Positions 1-11,790 of a DNA stretch of 64,000 nucleotides are shown one piece after another. Where the stretch lies: assembly GCF_033115175.1 (NCBI RefSeq), contig NC_084832.1, positions 9,661,342 through 9,725,341 on the forward strand, in the 5' to 3' direction. This stretch comes from Lepus europaeus. Taxonomy: Eukaryota; Chordata; Mammalia; Lagomorpha; Leporidae. A program made the position numbers and the translations under genes. The notes beneath the pieces are model-generated. The model saw nothing but the letters and a program-made list of their open reading frames with translations. It searched no databases and had not been told where the DNA came from. Every line of letters starts with the position of its first letter. Position 1 is the first letter of the stretch.

Positions 1-421
1 GTTCCCCTTGTTTGTTTGCTTTTTTTTCTCTCCTCCAGTCAGCCTGGTGCAGTCCTCCCCACCCCCCTCCATGGGAATCAGACCACGCTCTAACCTTCCC
101 GGCCAATGTCTCGGATTACATTTCCTTCCAGCACGGGGGCTCAAATTCTGTGGCTGGGCTTCTGTGGCTGGGCTCGCTGGGTTCCCCACTCTTGCGGCTC
201 CGATCTCACAGCTCTGCTCCCGCGGTGTGGCTCGGCACAGCAGTGGGCCACCTTGCTCTCCCCGTAGGTCTTCTGTGTCACATCCACTAGATCTGGAAGA
301 GTTTCCTCTGCAGTTTTTTTTTTCTGAGTCTCTTCCTGAGGGTACAGTAACTCCACTTTTGTTAAACTATCTTTTCCTGGACTGTTGGTGCGTGCCCTCA
401 CTCTTCCGCCATCTTGGCTCC
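1..421 (-). mobile_element. L1 5' UTR (5' end of a minus-strand L1)
   Basis: Read on the minus strand, this begins at about 421 with GGAGCCAAGATGGCGGAAGA, the usual mammalian L1 5' opening. A GATAGTTTAAC..AAAGTGGAG stretch follows, laid out like the older L1 5' UTR starting at 2412. The body would continue past the left edge of the window, so completeness cannot be judged. It is GC-richer than its flank and carries no L1 ORF. The open frames here are 5' UTR noise. Confidence 0.75.
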
Positions 422-1138
422 GTTTAAATAGATTTTTATAAGGCCTTCAGAACCTAACATGCTATAATGAACATAGGATATTTAATACAGACAACGTGAT
501 AAAGATAAGAACAATGAATTCTTTTTGGTTACTTTCAAATTCTTTAAAAAGCATTGATATACCAAATCAGTGGAAAATGAACAAAAGAAATGCTGACATT
601 GGGAGAGTTATCTAAGCTGTCTTTTATAATAAGCAAATTGAAAGAGCAACGGGAAGACATCCAAATAACTTACACAGCACCTGTCAAAGTCCAGGGCTGA
701 CTTATCTAAAGAAAGCAATTTGATCAATTTCTACACTGAAGAGCTTCAATAAAGCCATTTGAAATGCCTAAATATATGCTTATTGTGACTCACTTTATAC
801 CTCTCTGTTTTGCAGACAGTGGCATGTGAGGTAACTTCACAGGTTCAATGACCAAAAGGCTAAGTGTCTTGGAAACACTTTGTCCTTTACCTCATTTATA
901 CTGGAGGATGTAAAAACAGAATAGGTTGGGGAGAGGGTACTCATAAATCATACACATATTTTCCTAAAGAAAAAAGTAAGGAAAAAGAGGTACCATTTTA
1001 TGCATTGTCTTCCTCCCAATTCTCCATTCAGACATTTCTGCTCAAGGATTTAAATTGACTTAAGAGCAACATGCACTCATATTTTCTCTTGGCATTTGTT
1101 TGTCTTAAAATTTCTTCTGTTTCCTATTCCTTCAATTG

Positions 1139-1292
1139 AGATTGCCATATTTAGCAGCCAGAAACACAGGACATCTAGATAAGCTTTAATTTCAAATAAA
1201 TAATGAATAATTTTTACGAAAAGTGTATTTCATGCAATATTTGGGATATAATTATTTTTAAAATGATTCATTAGCTATCTGAAATTCAGTAA
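1139..1292. repeat. Ancient imperfect palindromic interspersed repeat
   Basis: ATTTCAAATAAATAATGAATAATTTTTA on the left mirrors TATTTTTAAAATGATTCATTAGC..CTGAAATTC on the right, around a centre CATGCAATATTTGGGA. This suggests a non-autonomous DNA transposon or similar old palindromic family. I recognise the pattern as recurrent in mammals but cannot name the family with certainty. Confidence 0.4.
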
Positions 1293-2129
1293 CAACAGTA
1301 AAACCAGTCAGTCTCAGCCCCATCTGCCTGTAGAAGCCAACCCCAGGAGCATCATAAATACCCTTAGACTGTGAGCCCTCTGTGGCTTCGTTTCTTTTCA
1401 CCAGCTCCTCCTGCTCCTGGGAGCTTTTTGTCTGCCTAATAAAGCTTTGCTCCTCTTCTCAACAGGATTTCAAAAAAAAGGGCATTTTAGATGGAATTTT
1501 TTAATGCCAAGGCTAGCTGGAATGGGGGTGCACCTGGGCTGTCAGTGCTGGGTACCACATCCTATCTGAACATGCAGGCAAGAGGCTGTGAAATGAAGAA
1601 GTCTGATTAGGGGAAAAGTTAATGTTCAAGATGAAGTTTATTTGGTCTCTTATCTCCAGGGTCTTATTTAGTCTTACTTCTCAGGGCCCCTCTCATTATC
1701 CTCCAGCAATTTTGTGGGACATTGAGCATAAAACAAAGAGCTGAACAACTGAAAGACAGAAGTTGGTCTTGGAGGTAGGCAATAATGATGCAGGGTACCA
1801 CCTGTCATGAGAAACAGAGATGCACAGAGAACCTTGGAAGTTCCCTGTAATAGCCTCCATGTAGAGCTGCTGGCTCTCAATCCTTCTCATCCCCTACCTA
1901 ATTGCACCATATGTCCACACTTGGGCCTACATCTCTTCCTTCTCAACTCTCCTGATGCAGAACTTGGCTTATAGTTTGCTTTATAATTTCTCCCACCTTT
2001 TGTAGTGTTACAAAAGCTTTTATTCCATTCATTTGTCCTTTACTTAGGTAATTACAAAGATAACCTCAGGACTGGATTTGGTTAGTTTCACTTTTACCAA
2101 AGTGAGAAATTGTGCCTCTTCCAACATAC

Positions 2130-2310
2130 TAAATGTGACAGACTGCTCCATGTGCTATCCCAGTCATGTAACCCTCACACAGTTTTCACGAACCAAAAAG
2201 GATTCATTTTATGGAAGAGGAAACAAAGGTATGAAATGGTTCTATTAACTTGCCCTGAGTCCAGTGAGTACTAGAGATGAAATTGAGATTCAAAACCAAT
2301 AAGAAATTTA
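2130..2310 (-). repeat. MIR SINE fragment
   Basis: Contains CATTTTATGGAAGAGGAAACAAAGG and a following 'aacttgccctgagtcca' stretch. These are diverged forms of the MIR core read in reverse (ATTTTACAGATGAGGAAACTGAGG). Edges are approximate. Confidence 0.5.
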
Positions 2311-2474
2311 CAGGAAAGCTAACATGGGAAAGATAAGAAAAGAAAAACTGAGGACATTTCAATTTGACAAAGTTTACTGGAAGAGATTCTAAAACAATAC
2401 AAAGCTAGATTAATATGGTGGAGTAAGGGGGGAGCTTACTTTTCTAATCTAGGAGAAGATAGTTTTTAAAAAGT

Positions 2475-2822
2475 AGAGCGATGCTGTGGCATAGTGGCTA
2501 AAGCCACACCTCCAGTGCCAGCATCCCATATAGGTTCCAGTTCGAGTACTGGCAGCTCCACTTCTGATCCAGTTCTCTGCTATGGCCTGGGAAAGCAGTA
2601 GAAGATGGCACAAGTCCTTGGGCCTCTGCACCTGCGTGGGAGACCTGGAAGAAGCTCCTGGCTCTTGGCTTCGGATCAGCCCAACTCTGGCCATTGCAGC
2701 CAATTGGGGAGTGAACCAGAGGAAGGAAGAACCCTCTATTTCTCTGCACCTCTTTCTCTCTTTGGGTAACTCTGACTTTCAAATAAATCATTAAATCTTA
2801 AAAAAAAAAAAAAAAAAAAAAA
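2475..2822 (+). repeat. Leporid C-type SINE (older subfamily)
   Basis: Shows GATGCTGTGGCATAGTGGCTAAAGCC, the 'tggcctgggaaagcagtagaagatgg' body, a CT-rich stretch and an AAATAAATC tail with a long poly-A. It sits inside the L1 5' UTR, with AAAAAGT at 2468-2474 and again after the neighbouring SINE. That fits insertion by target-primed reverse transcription. Confidence 0.9.
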
Positions 2823-2824
2823 GT

Positions 2825-3170
2825 GGCCGGCGCCGCGGCTCACTAGGCTAATCCTCCGCCTTGCGGCGCCGGCACACCGGGTTCTAGTCCCGGTCGGGGC
2901 ACCGATCCTGTCCCGGTTGCCCCTCTTCCAGGCCAGCTCTCTGCTGTGGCCAGGGAGTGCAGTGGAGGATGGCCCAAGTGTTTGGGCCCTGCACCCCATG
3001 GGAGACCAGAAGAAGCACCTGGCTCCTGCCATCGGATCAGCGCGGTGCGCCGGCCGCAGCGCGCTACCGCGGCGGCCATTAGAGGGTGAACCAACGGCAA
3101 AGGAAGACCTTTCTCTCTGTCTCTCTCTCTCTCACTGTCCACTCTGCCTGTCAAAAATTAAAAAAAAAAA
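2825..3170 (+). repeat. Leporid C-type SINE (young subfamily)
   Basis: Nearly consensus head GGCCGGCGCCGCGGCTCACT, body with 'ccatcggatcagcgcggtgcgccggccg', and CACTGTCCACTCTGCCTGTC before poly-A. It landed in the poly-A tail of the preceding SINE, with an AAAAAAGT repeat on both sides. CpG content is higher than in the older neighbours, consistent with recent insertion. Confidence 0.92.
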
Positions 3171-6038
3171 AAAAAAGTGAGGAGTGCGTCTCAGGGAAAG
3201 ATTAGGGAGAAAATGGCAGAGGAAATGCCACACAAATTAGAGGAACACAGTGGACCTACATGGAGGATGTGGACACACACAAATTAAGACCCAGCAGCCA
3301 AGAGTCTCTGTACCAGCTTTGGAGAGTGAGGTACAACTAGACTGCAGCAGCCCAAGCCAGTGCACAAAAAGCCTGGAGGGAATCGGCTTGAAGCCCTGTG
3401 GGGGATAGTGTACCTGCCAAACTAGAGAAGAAAGGGGGGGGCACGTTTCTCTTTCCCCCAATCACCCTGCAACAGTGCCCTGTAACAAGCCAATAGAGAG
3501 CAGGCACCATTTTGGACCTGGTTACTTCCGGAAAAAGTAGATTGAATTGTAGATAAAGCAGAGCTATGAAAACTTTTACCAAGAACTGGATACAGAGTTC
3601 ATTATTCTGGATTTAAAATAAGATAAAACACCCTAAAATACTTTGGGCAGTCATTGTTTGAGGCTCCACATGCTCAGGGCTCCCTGATTCTCTGGTGAGG
3701 GACATTGCTGGAGAATCTTCTTATACCAAGGACTGCACAGATGCTTTGTGTGGTCCTTGTGAAAGCGTGGACAACTATTATACCCACTAGGGCTAGCACC
3801 CAGGCACTGGTGTCCTTCAAAGAGAGAAGTAAGCTGAGTCTACATCAACAGATCAGAACAAACTTCCCCTCTGATTAAAAAAAAAAGAGAAAGAGAGATT
3901 TACCACACCCAACCTGGGTGTTACCTTAACAACTCCCTTCACCCTGGAGCACTGAACAGAGCTCCCTGGACACACCCACAACATACCTCAAGGTATCCAC
4001 TGAAAGCAGAAACTCCACTAATACACACAGACATAGTCCAAAGATAAAAGCCACAAAAAAAAAAAAGAAGAAGAAGAAATCAACAACCAGCACCACAAGT
4101 GCCAAATAATAAACACACCAATTCAAGAAACAAGAATAAGGAAAACAACACGATTCCTCCAAAAGAATACAGTACTTCAAGACTAGATTGTGAAAATGAA
4201 GAGAATGAAGAGTGCCAGAAATGGAATTCAAAAAACTGATCTTAGGATTACTTAGATGTAATCAGAAGCAAAGCACAAATGAATGAAATCCGTACATCAC
4301 ATGAACAAAAATTTCTCCCATGAAATTGTGTTCTCTTGATGTCTGTTAAATTCTAATTGTTCAAAAACAGCTGAATTTCTATTAAGAGCTATGGGTTATT
4401 TAAATATGTGCTTTTTTCAAAAATTTGAATAAGCACCTTGTAACAATGATCAAATTTGGTCTATGTTATGTCATGATTTTAAGGAATCTTATTTCAACCA
4501 GATATTTTGGATTTTGAGCCTTCTTGGCATTCTTGACAGGCATTCAAAACATCAAAGTTTCAAACAATCTGGTCTCTAAAATTTCCACTAAATCCTGGAC
4601 TTTGGTTTTTCCAGTTTGGACCCAACTGAAAAAATCGAAGGACCTATGTCTCTCATCTTATAGAGACACCAACTAATCAGTCTATTTGGATTATATTAGA
4701 AGGACTGTCAAGATGTGATGTGGTACCAAACTTTAAGTTTCTATAATGGAAAATGCTATTAATACAAATGTTTGAGAATTAAAAAGTCTAATGATCTTGT
4801 GTTACTAGACATGATAGTTATCTTAATGAGAAAGCCCCAGAAGCCTACAGGGTTAAATACTTGTAAAATCCTACAGGTGCTTTCAAAAATACTGTGAAGT
4901 AAGCAAGTGCCTCTTGTTGATTGATGAGTTTATAATTTTAAACATGGCGACTTAAAGTCTTTTGTCATCCACAGTTATATATGATTTGCTGCTCATAAAA
5001 CTAAAGCGTTGTTGGTTCTGTGTTTAGCTGTCCTCCTATAGGTTCCTATGGACTTTTTCCAGCCACTTCTATTGTATTCAGTACTTTGGGATGGCTCTGT
5101 AAACAGATGAAGCCAATAATGTATTAACAGTACCAACTGAGAGAAAGTATGGTTAACTGAGTTTACTAAAAACAAAAAGCAATTCAAATCAATTGGCAAT
5201 CTACAAAAAGAGTAAAAGATTTTAAAAGCTATTATTAAAATTGCTATATTGGTCTATTATGCTATGTTATATGTGTGTACATATTGTATGTCCACCTGGG
5301 GAAATTTTATTAAGAGTTTTATTTTAAATGGCTTATAGATAAGATTGTCCATAAATTCAAGCTGCTAAAATCAATCAAAGATACATTTTAATTTGTGTGA
5401 CCTGAATCTGTGTATCATATGTTTTAAACATGTTGGTAGAAAGAAACTAAAAACATTTTAGATGGTTGTGCTTAAGTTTACGGGTTAAACAAACTACACC
5501 ATGTTAGATATTTAAGAGGTGTTTCCAAATACATGATTCTTAAAATTTATAGAAGGCATTGGACCTTCTGGTAAATGTTTTCTTAAGTTGTTATCTAATG
5601 GTTGAAACGGTTTGCTAAGTATTCATGTGATATTGCTATTGTCAGCAAGCGATCTAGGACTTGCTCCCTCATTTCTCTATTCTAAGCCCAACTTGTTCTT
5701 TCATTTCTCTATTCTCTTCAAGGTAGGAAACTAATTCTATTATAAAGGAATCTGTAGGACGCACAATTTAATCTTTAGACCTTATAAAAGAGATGGCTAT
5801 CATTTTTCTGTAATAGCATAGCCAAAATAAGAACTTAACTAATAATCTCATAGCTAGATTCACTTCGCCATCAGCGAAGTATACAGTAAGTAGAAAAAAC
5901 CTCCCTTTCAGACCAAAGGGAAAGAAAGTTTTAAAGTGAGAATATAATTTTCCTCATGGGCATTGTCTACTTTAGAAAAACTACTACAGAATATGCCTGT
6001 GACTATAGACTTGTAGTTCAGGCCACCGAAGATTAGAG

Positions 6039-6700
6039 ATGGGACTTGGGCACTCCCTTGACTTGCATCCTCTGGTCTGCTTTAACACAAACCAGGAGGA
6101 AAAGAAAGCTCGGCATCAGAAGCAATGGGTGGCAGGCCTATTAATGGCTGATCTATACAGTGATCTGCCCTCAAGGAGACCCAACAGGCCAGTCCACTGC
6201 AGTGGCTTTCAATGTGGTAAGCCTGGGCTTCATCAGAAGTCAGCTTGTGACGAGCCCTGACAGCTCTGCCAAGAGTTGGATCACTGGAAATGGACCTGCC
6301 CTGGAGTTGAAGGATGCCCAGGTCAGAGCCACAGATCTTATTGGCTCTAAGCTGAAAAGCCCTTCACTCAGCCCAACTTCCAAAGTGACCACTGCAGCTG
6401 AGGGTATGGTCAAATAGGGTCAGCATCATTGCAGGCAGAACTGTAAATTTCTTGTTAGAGATGGCCCCTGCCTTTACCTGGCCAGCTCTCCTCCCAGGCC
6501 AGCCAAGTAATGAAAGTCAACAGAGTGTCTTCCCCTAGGAGGTTCACATCTCCCTTAGGATATACCCCATGTGAAGAGATAGATAGGTCTGGGCCTCTTA
6601 ACTTACAAGGCCTAAAGCCCACCAGATTATTATCAAGCCCCTTCTATCAGGTTCTATTTGCCTCTCAATCAGAAAACTTAATTGTAGCTTAGACATCACT
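6039..6700 (+). pseudogene. Decayed endogenous retrovirus gag-pro-like remnant
   Basis: Two nucleocapsid-like knuckle remnants appear in one frame across a TGA. The first is FQCGKPGLHQKSAC near 6.21-6.26 kb, which lacks the first Cys and has a displaced His. The second is LCQELDHWKWTCP near 6.26-6.30 kb. About 130 bases on, AGRTVNFLL resembles the approach to a retroviral protease active site, but the DTGA motif is absent. Stops and frame changes make it non-coding. The paired-knuckle arrangement suggests a class I (gamma-like) source. The assignment rests on short motifs only. Confidence 0.35.
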
Positions 6701-6914
6701 TTTCTTAGCTCCTCTAATAATGACTCTGTCCTTTGTTTTAGGCCCTGTCTAGCACACTCGGGCCTCATTCCTTTGTAATCATAACCTCTACTCTACCACC
6801 AATGGCTCTACTCCCAACCTGTGTGTACTGATGGTCCTCTTCCCCACTTAATGCTGTATAATTGTTCAAACCTGGTAAATGTCACTCTTAGGATCATTGG
6901 TTACTATCCTCACC

Positions 6915-7370
6915 CTGTCTTTTATGACCTTGTCTAAATATGATCAGAGTCGGCAAACTTGGAAGGCTTCCATAGCCTTGGCAACTCATGACGACAGCGT
7001 AGGGTGGTTACTGGCGCCATAAACTAGAGTGTCAATTTGTTGGGTCAACAACAGGAGCCACTGTGCACTTGCTCCTCATGTGGGATCTCTGTCCTTAATG
7101 TGCTATACATTTTGATTTAATGCTGTAACTAGTACTCAAACAGTATGTTTCACTTTGTGTTTCTATGTGGGTGCAAACTGTTGAAATCTTTATACTAAAT
7201 TGATCTTCTGTATATAAAGAGAATTGAAAATGAATCTTGATGCAAATGGAGGGGGAGAGGGAGAGGGAGAGGGGAGGGTTGCGGGTGGGAAGGAAGTTAT
7301 GGGAGGGGGAAGCCATTGTAATCCATAAGCTGTACACTGGAAATTTATATTCATTAAATAAAAGTTAAAA
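6915..7370 (+). mobile_element. L1 3' UTR (single-module type)
   Basis: Shares 'aaggcttccatagccttggcaactcatgac', 'gctgtaactagtact', 'tctgtatataaagagaattgaaaatgaatc', a GGGAGA-rich block and 'attcattaaataaaagtt' with the copies near 30 and 49.5 kb. It has only one copy of the 'aactagtact..tatataaagagaattg' module, unlike those two. It is the 3' end of the composite insertion. Confidence 0.85.
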
Positions 7371-7821
7371 AAAATAAAATAAACAAATGAATAAATCTTT
7401 AAAAAAAAGAGAGAGAAAGCAAAATGAAATCTTGAAGAATTCAATAACAAAAATATAAAATGCAGTAAAAAGCCTTAACAACAGAATAGGTGAGCAGAAG
7501 AGAGAGTATCCAACTTAGAAGTTAAATTGCAGGACATTATATAAAAAACAAGAAGAAGAAATTAGAAAACTAAAAAACACTATTGGGAATCTAGAGGATA
7601 CTATCAAACAATACAACATATGGGTTCTAGGAGTTCCTGAAGGCATGAAAAGAGAGAAAGCCTTTTTAGTGAAATAATAACAGAAAACTTCCCTAATTTG
7701 GAGAAAGGGATGTTCAATACAGGAAGTACATAGAACTGCTAATAGACATGACCAGAAAATATCTTCACCATGACATACTGTAATCAAACTCTCCACAGTA
7801 AAACATAAAGAAAAGATTCTA

Positions 7822-8173
7822 GGGGCCAGCACTGTGGCATAGCAGGTAAGGCTGCCACCTGTAGTGCCAGCATCCCATGTGGGTACTGATTTGTGTCCTG
7901 GCTTCTCCACTCCCAATCCAGCTCTCTGCTGTGGCCTGGGAAAGCATGGAAGATGGCTCAAGTCCTTGGGCCCCTGCAACTGTGTGGGAAACCCAGAAGA
8001 AGCTCCAGGCTCCTGGCTTTGGATCAGTGCAGCTCTGGCCATTGTGGCCAACTGGGGAGTGAACCAGTGGATGGAAGACCTCTCTCTCTCTGTCTCTCTG
8101 TTTCTCTTTCTCTCTCTATGTAACTCTGATTTTCAAATAAATAAATAAATCTTTTTTTAAAGATTTATTTAGG
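7822..8173 (+). repeat. Leporid C-type SINE in L1 ORF1
   Basis: GGGGCCAGCACTGTGGCATA head, full body and ATAAATAAATAAATC tail. The target duplication AAAGATTCTA is at 7812-7821 and 8174-8183. Joining the two sides restores the L1 ORF1-like reading of the flanks. Confidence 0.93.
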
Positions 8174-8583
8174 AAAGATTCTAACATGTCATGAGAGAAA
8201 TGCCAGATTATTTTCAGAGTATCTCCAATTAGACTCACAGTGGATTTTTCATCATAAAGCCTACTGGCTAGGAGAGAATGGTGAGATATGTTTGAAGTCT
8301 TAAGAGAAATAAGACTGTCAGCCCAGAATACTATACCCTGCAAAGCTCTCATTTATGAATGAAGGTGAAATAAAGACCTTCCATGGCAAACAGAAATTGA
8401 AAGAATTTGTCACCACTCATCCAGCCTTGCAAAAAGGCTTAAGGAAGTGCTGCACACAGAAACACATAAACATGGCGATCACTACAAAAGAATGTGAAGG
8501 CAGAAAATCTCCTAGTAAAAGTACAAAGGAAATCCAAAATAAAAAAATAGGAATATTTATGGAAAAATGGTAGCACAAAGTCA

Positions 8584-11500
8584 TTACTTATCAATAGTCA
8601 CCTTGAATGTAAATGACCTCAACTCTCCAGTTAAAAGACACATACGGGATGAATAGGTTAAAAAACAAAACCCATCTATTTGCTGCCTACAAGAAATACA
8701 TCTCACCAATAAAGAAATATGCAGACTGAAAGTTAAAGGATAGAAAAAGATATTCCATGCTAACAGAAACCAAAAAAGAGCTGGTGTAGCCATCCTAATG
8801 TCCAACAAAATAGATTTTAACACAAAAACTGTTAACAGAGATAAAGAAGGGCACTATGTAATGATGAATGGATCAATTCAACAGGAAGATGTAACTATTA
8901 TAAATGTATATGCATCTAATCACAGGGTGCCTAGCTAGTTAAAAGAAATGTTGATGAATCTAAAGGGAGACATACACTCAAATACGATAGTAATGGGGGA
9001 CTTCAATACCCCACTTTCAGCAACAGACGGATCAACCAGATAGAGAATCAGCAAAGAAATAATAGAGTTAATAAATAATATAAACCAAATGGACCTAACA
9101 GATATGTACAGAACTTTTCATCTTACAGTTGCAAAATACACATTCTTCTCACTAGTGCATGGAACTTTTTCTAACATTGATCACATGCTAAGCCATAAAA
9201 CAAGTCTCAGCAATTCCAAAAAAAAATCGAAATCATACCATGCACCTTCTCTGACCAAAATTCAATGAAGCTGGAAATCAGCAACTCTGGAGTCTCTAGA
9301 ACATATACAAGCCCATGGATACTGAGTAATATGCTCCTGAACAAACAGTGGGCTGCTAAAGAAATGAAAAAAGAAATCAAAAAATTTCTGGAAGCAAATG
9401 AAGATGACAATACAACAAAACTTATGGGACACAGCAAAAGTTGTGTTAAGAGGAAATTTTATAGCAATTGGTGCTTACATTAAGAAATTGGAAAGGTACC
9501 AGATAAACTATCAATGTATCTCAAGAATCTAGAAAAACAACAGCAAACAAAACCCAAAACTAGTAAGAGAAAAGAAATAATTGAAATTAGAGAAAAAACA
9601 CAATTGAAACTAACAAAAAAATGCAAAATATCAGCAAAATGAAGAGCTGATTTTTTGAAAAAATAAACAAAACTGATACATCATTGGCCAAACTAACCAA
9701 AAAATGGAGAGAGAAGACCCAAATCAATGAAATTAAAGATGAAAAAGGAAATGTAACAACAGATGCCACAGAAATAAAAATAATCATTAGAAATTACTAC
9801 GAAGAGCTGTACGCCAACAAACGAGGAAACCTAGAAGAAATAGATAGATTCCTGGATATATACAACCTACCTAAATTGAGCCATGAAGACATAGAAAACC
9901 TAAGCAGACCCATAACCAAGAAGGAAATTGAATCAGTAAAAACAATCCTCCCAACAAAGAAAAGCCCAGGACTATATGGCTTTACTGCTGTATTCTACCA
10001 GACATTTAAAGAACTAAATCCAATTCTTCTTCTCAAGCTATTAAAAATAATTGAAAGGGAAGGAATCCTCCCAAATTCTTTCTATGAAGCCAGCATCACC
10101 TTAATTGCTAACCCTGAAAATGATGCAACTGAGAAAGAGAACCACAGACCAATTTCTCTGATGAACACAGACACAAAAATCCTCAATAAAATTCTAGCCA
10201 ATTGAATCCAACCACATATCAGGAAGATCATTCACCCAGACCAAGTGGGATTTATCCCTGGTATGCAAGGATGGTTCAACATTCACAAATCAATCAATGT
10301 GATGTATCACATGAACAAAAACCATATGATTATCTCAATAGATAAGAGAAAGTATTCAATAAAATATAACACCATGGGACCAGTGCTGTAGCATAGTGGG
10401 TAAAACCACTGCCTATAGTGCCGGCATCCCATATAGGCACCAGTTTGAGTCCCAGCTGCTTTATTTCCAATCCAGCTCTCTACTAATAACCTGAGAAAAC
10501 AGAAAGAATATGGCCCAAATCCTTGGAATCCTGAACTCACGTGGGAGACTCAGAAGAAGCTCTTGGCTCCCAGGTTCAGATACGCCTGGCTCAAGCCATT
10601 GCAACCTTTTGAGGAGTGAACCAGTGGAAGGAAGATCTCTCTCTCTCTCTATCTCTCACACTCATTCTCTCTGCCTCTTCTTCTCTGTAACTGCCTTTCA
10701 AATAAATAAATAAATCTTTAAAAAAAAACACCAATTCATGATGAAAACTCTAAGCAAATTGGGTATAGAAGGAACATTCCTAACAAATCAAGGCAATCTG
10801 TGACAAACCCAAATCCTATTGAATGGGGAGAAGTTGGAAGCATTCTCACTGAGATCTGGAACCAGACAAAGATGCCCACCCCCACAATTGCTTTTCAATA
10901 TAGTCCTGGAAATTTTAGCCAAATCCATTAGGCAAGAAAAAGAAATCAAAGGGATACAATTTGAGAAGGAAGAAGTCAAACTATCTCTATTTGCAGATGA
11001 CATGATTCTATATATAGGGGATCCAAAAGTCTCCATCAAGAGACTATTGGAACTCATAGAAGATTTTGGTAAAGTATCAGGATATAAAATCAAAATATAA
11101 AAATCAATAGCCTTTGTATACATAGACAATGCCACTGCTGAGAAAGAACTTCTAGGATCAATCTCATTCACAATAGCAACAAAAAAATCAAATACCTTGG
11201 AATAAATTTAACCAAGGATGTCAAAGATCTCTAAGATGAGAATTACAAAACATTAAAAAGAAAAAGAAGAAGATTAAAAAATGGAAAAAATCTTCCATAT
11301 CCATGGATTGGAAAAATCAATATCATCAAAATCCCCATGCTTCCAAAGGCAATTTACAGATTCAACCAATCAAAATACCAAGTATGTTCTTCTCGGATAT
11401 AGAAAAAATGATACTGAAATTCATATGGAAAAACAAGATATCATGAATAACTAAAGAAATCTTATACAACAAAAACAAAGCCAGAGGCATCACAATATAA

Positions 11501-11790
11501 GATTTAAAGATATACTACTGTTATAATCAAAACAGCCTGGTACTGGTACAAAAACATATGGATAGACCAATGGAACAGAATAGAAATGCCAGAAATCAAT
11601 CCAAGCATCTATAAGCAACTTATATTTGACAAAGAAGCTAAAATGAATCCCTGAAGTAAGGACATTCTCTTCAACAAATGGTGCTGGTGCTAGAAAAACT
11701 TAATTTCCACATGCAGAAGTATGAATCAAGACCTCTACCTTACATCTTACACAAAAATCCACTCAAAATGAATTAAAGATCTAAATCTGC
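8584..11790 (+). pseudogene. L1 ORF2-like pseudogene (endonuclease and reverse transcriptase)
   Basis: Endonuclease hallmarks: an opening like SIVTLNVNDLNSPVKRH near 8.59 kb, MGDFNTPLS near 8.99 kb and SNIDHMLSHK near 9.17 kb. A reverse-transcriptase block is open from 9684 to 10205, including [19 protein letters not shown]. The catalytic FADD motif is at 10990-11001. Several stops and frame shifts occur (e.g. a stop near 8.94 kb), and a SINE splits it at 10375-10726. Non-functional. Confidence 0.88.
10375..10726 (+). repeat. Leporid C-type SINE in L1 ORF2
   Basis: GGGACCAGTGCTGTAGCATAG head, diverged body, CT stretch and AAATAAATAAATAAATC tail. AACACCA at 10368-10374 and 10727-10733 is the target duplication. 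L1 ORF2 sequence continues directly on both sides. Confidence 0.9.

Larger units (their letters stand above)
422..2411. other. Intergenic stretch, no gene seen
   Basis: AT-rich sequence without a convincing coding exon. It holds an ancient palindromic repeat near 1.14-1.29 kb, a possible LTR-like scrap near 1.30-1.47 kb with AATAAAG at about 1438, and a MIR near 2.13-2.31 kb. The rest shows nothing I can name. Confidence 0.6.
4328..7390 (+). mobile_element. L1-tailed composite insertion into L1 ORF1
   Basis: The ancient L1 reads normally up to CCCATGAAATT (about 4327) and resumes at ATGAAATCTTGAAGAA (about 7408). The near-repeat ATGAAATT/ATGAAATC looks like a short target duplication. The roughly 3.06-kb insert ends in a standard L1 3' UTR and A-rich tail, but I see no ORF2 upstream of that end. 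Instead there is about 1.7 kb of AT-rich sequence, then a retroviral gag-pro-like stretch. Either this L1 lineage has a very long 3' UTR that captured ERV sequence, or L1 mobilised a chimeric transcript. Confidence 0.55.

Noticed and set aside
8-427. 139-codon frame at the left edge
   Set aside because: It is the reverse strand of an L1 5' UTR and has no domain.
2736-3180. Frames with phrases like [21 protein letters not shown]
   Set aside because: The same peptide appears antisense to every leporid SINE in the window, so these are SINE translations, not proteins.
7515-8051. 178-codon minus-strand frame
   Set aside because: It is antisense to L1 ORF1 and runs into a reversed SINE; the translated SINE phrases (e.g. 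[10 protein letters not shown]) recur at many loci.
9684-10205. 173-codon plus-strand frame as a host gene
   Set aside because: It is the reverse-transcriptase part of a decayed L1 ORF2.
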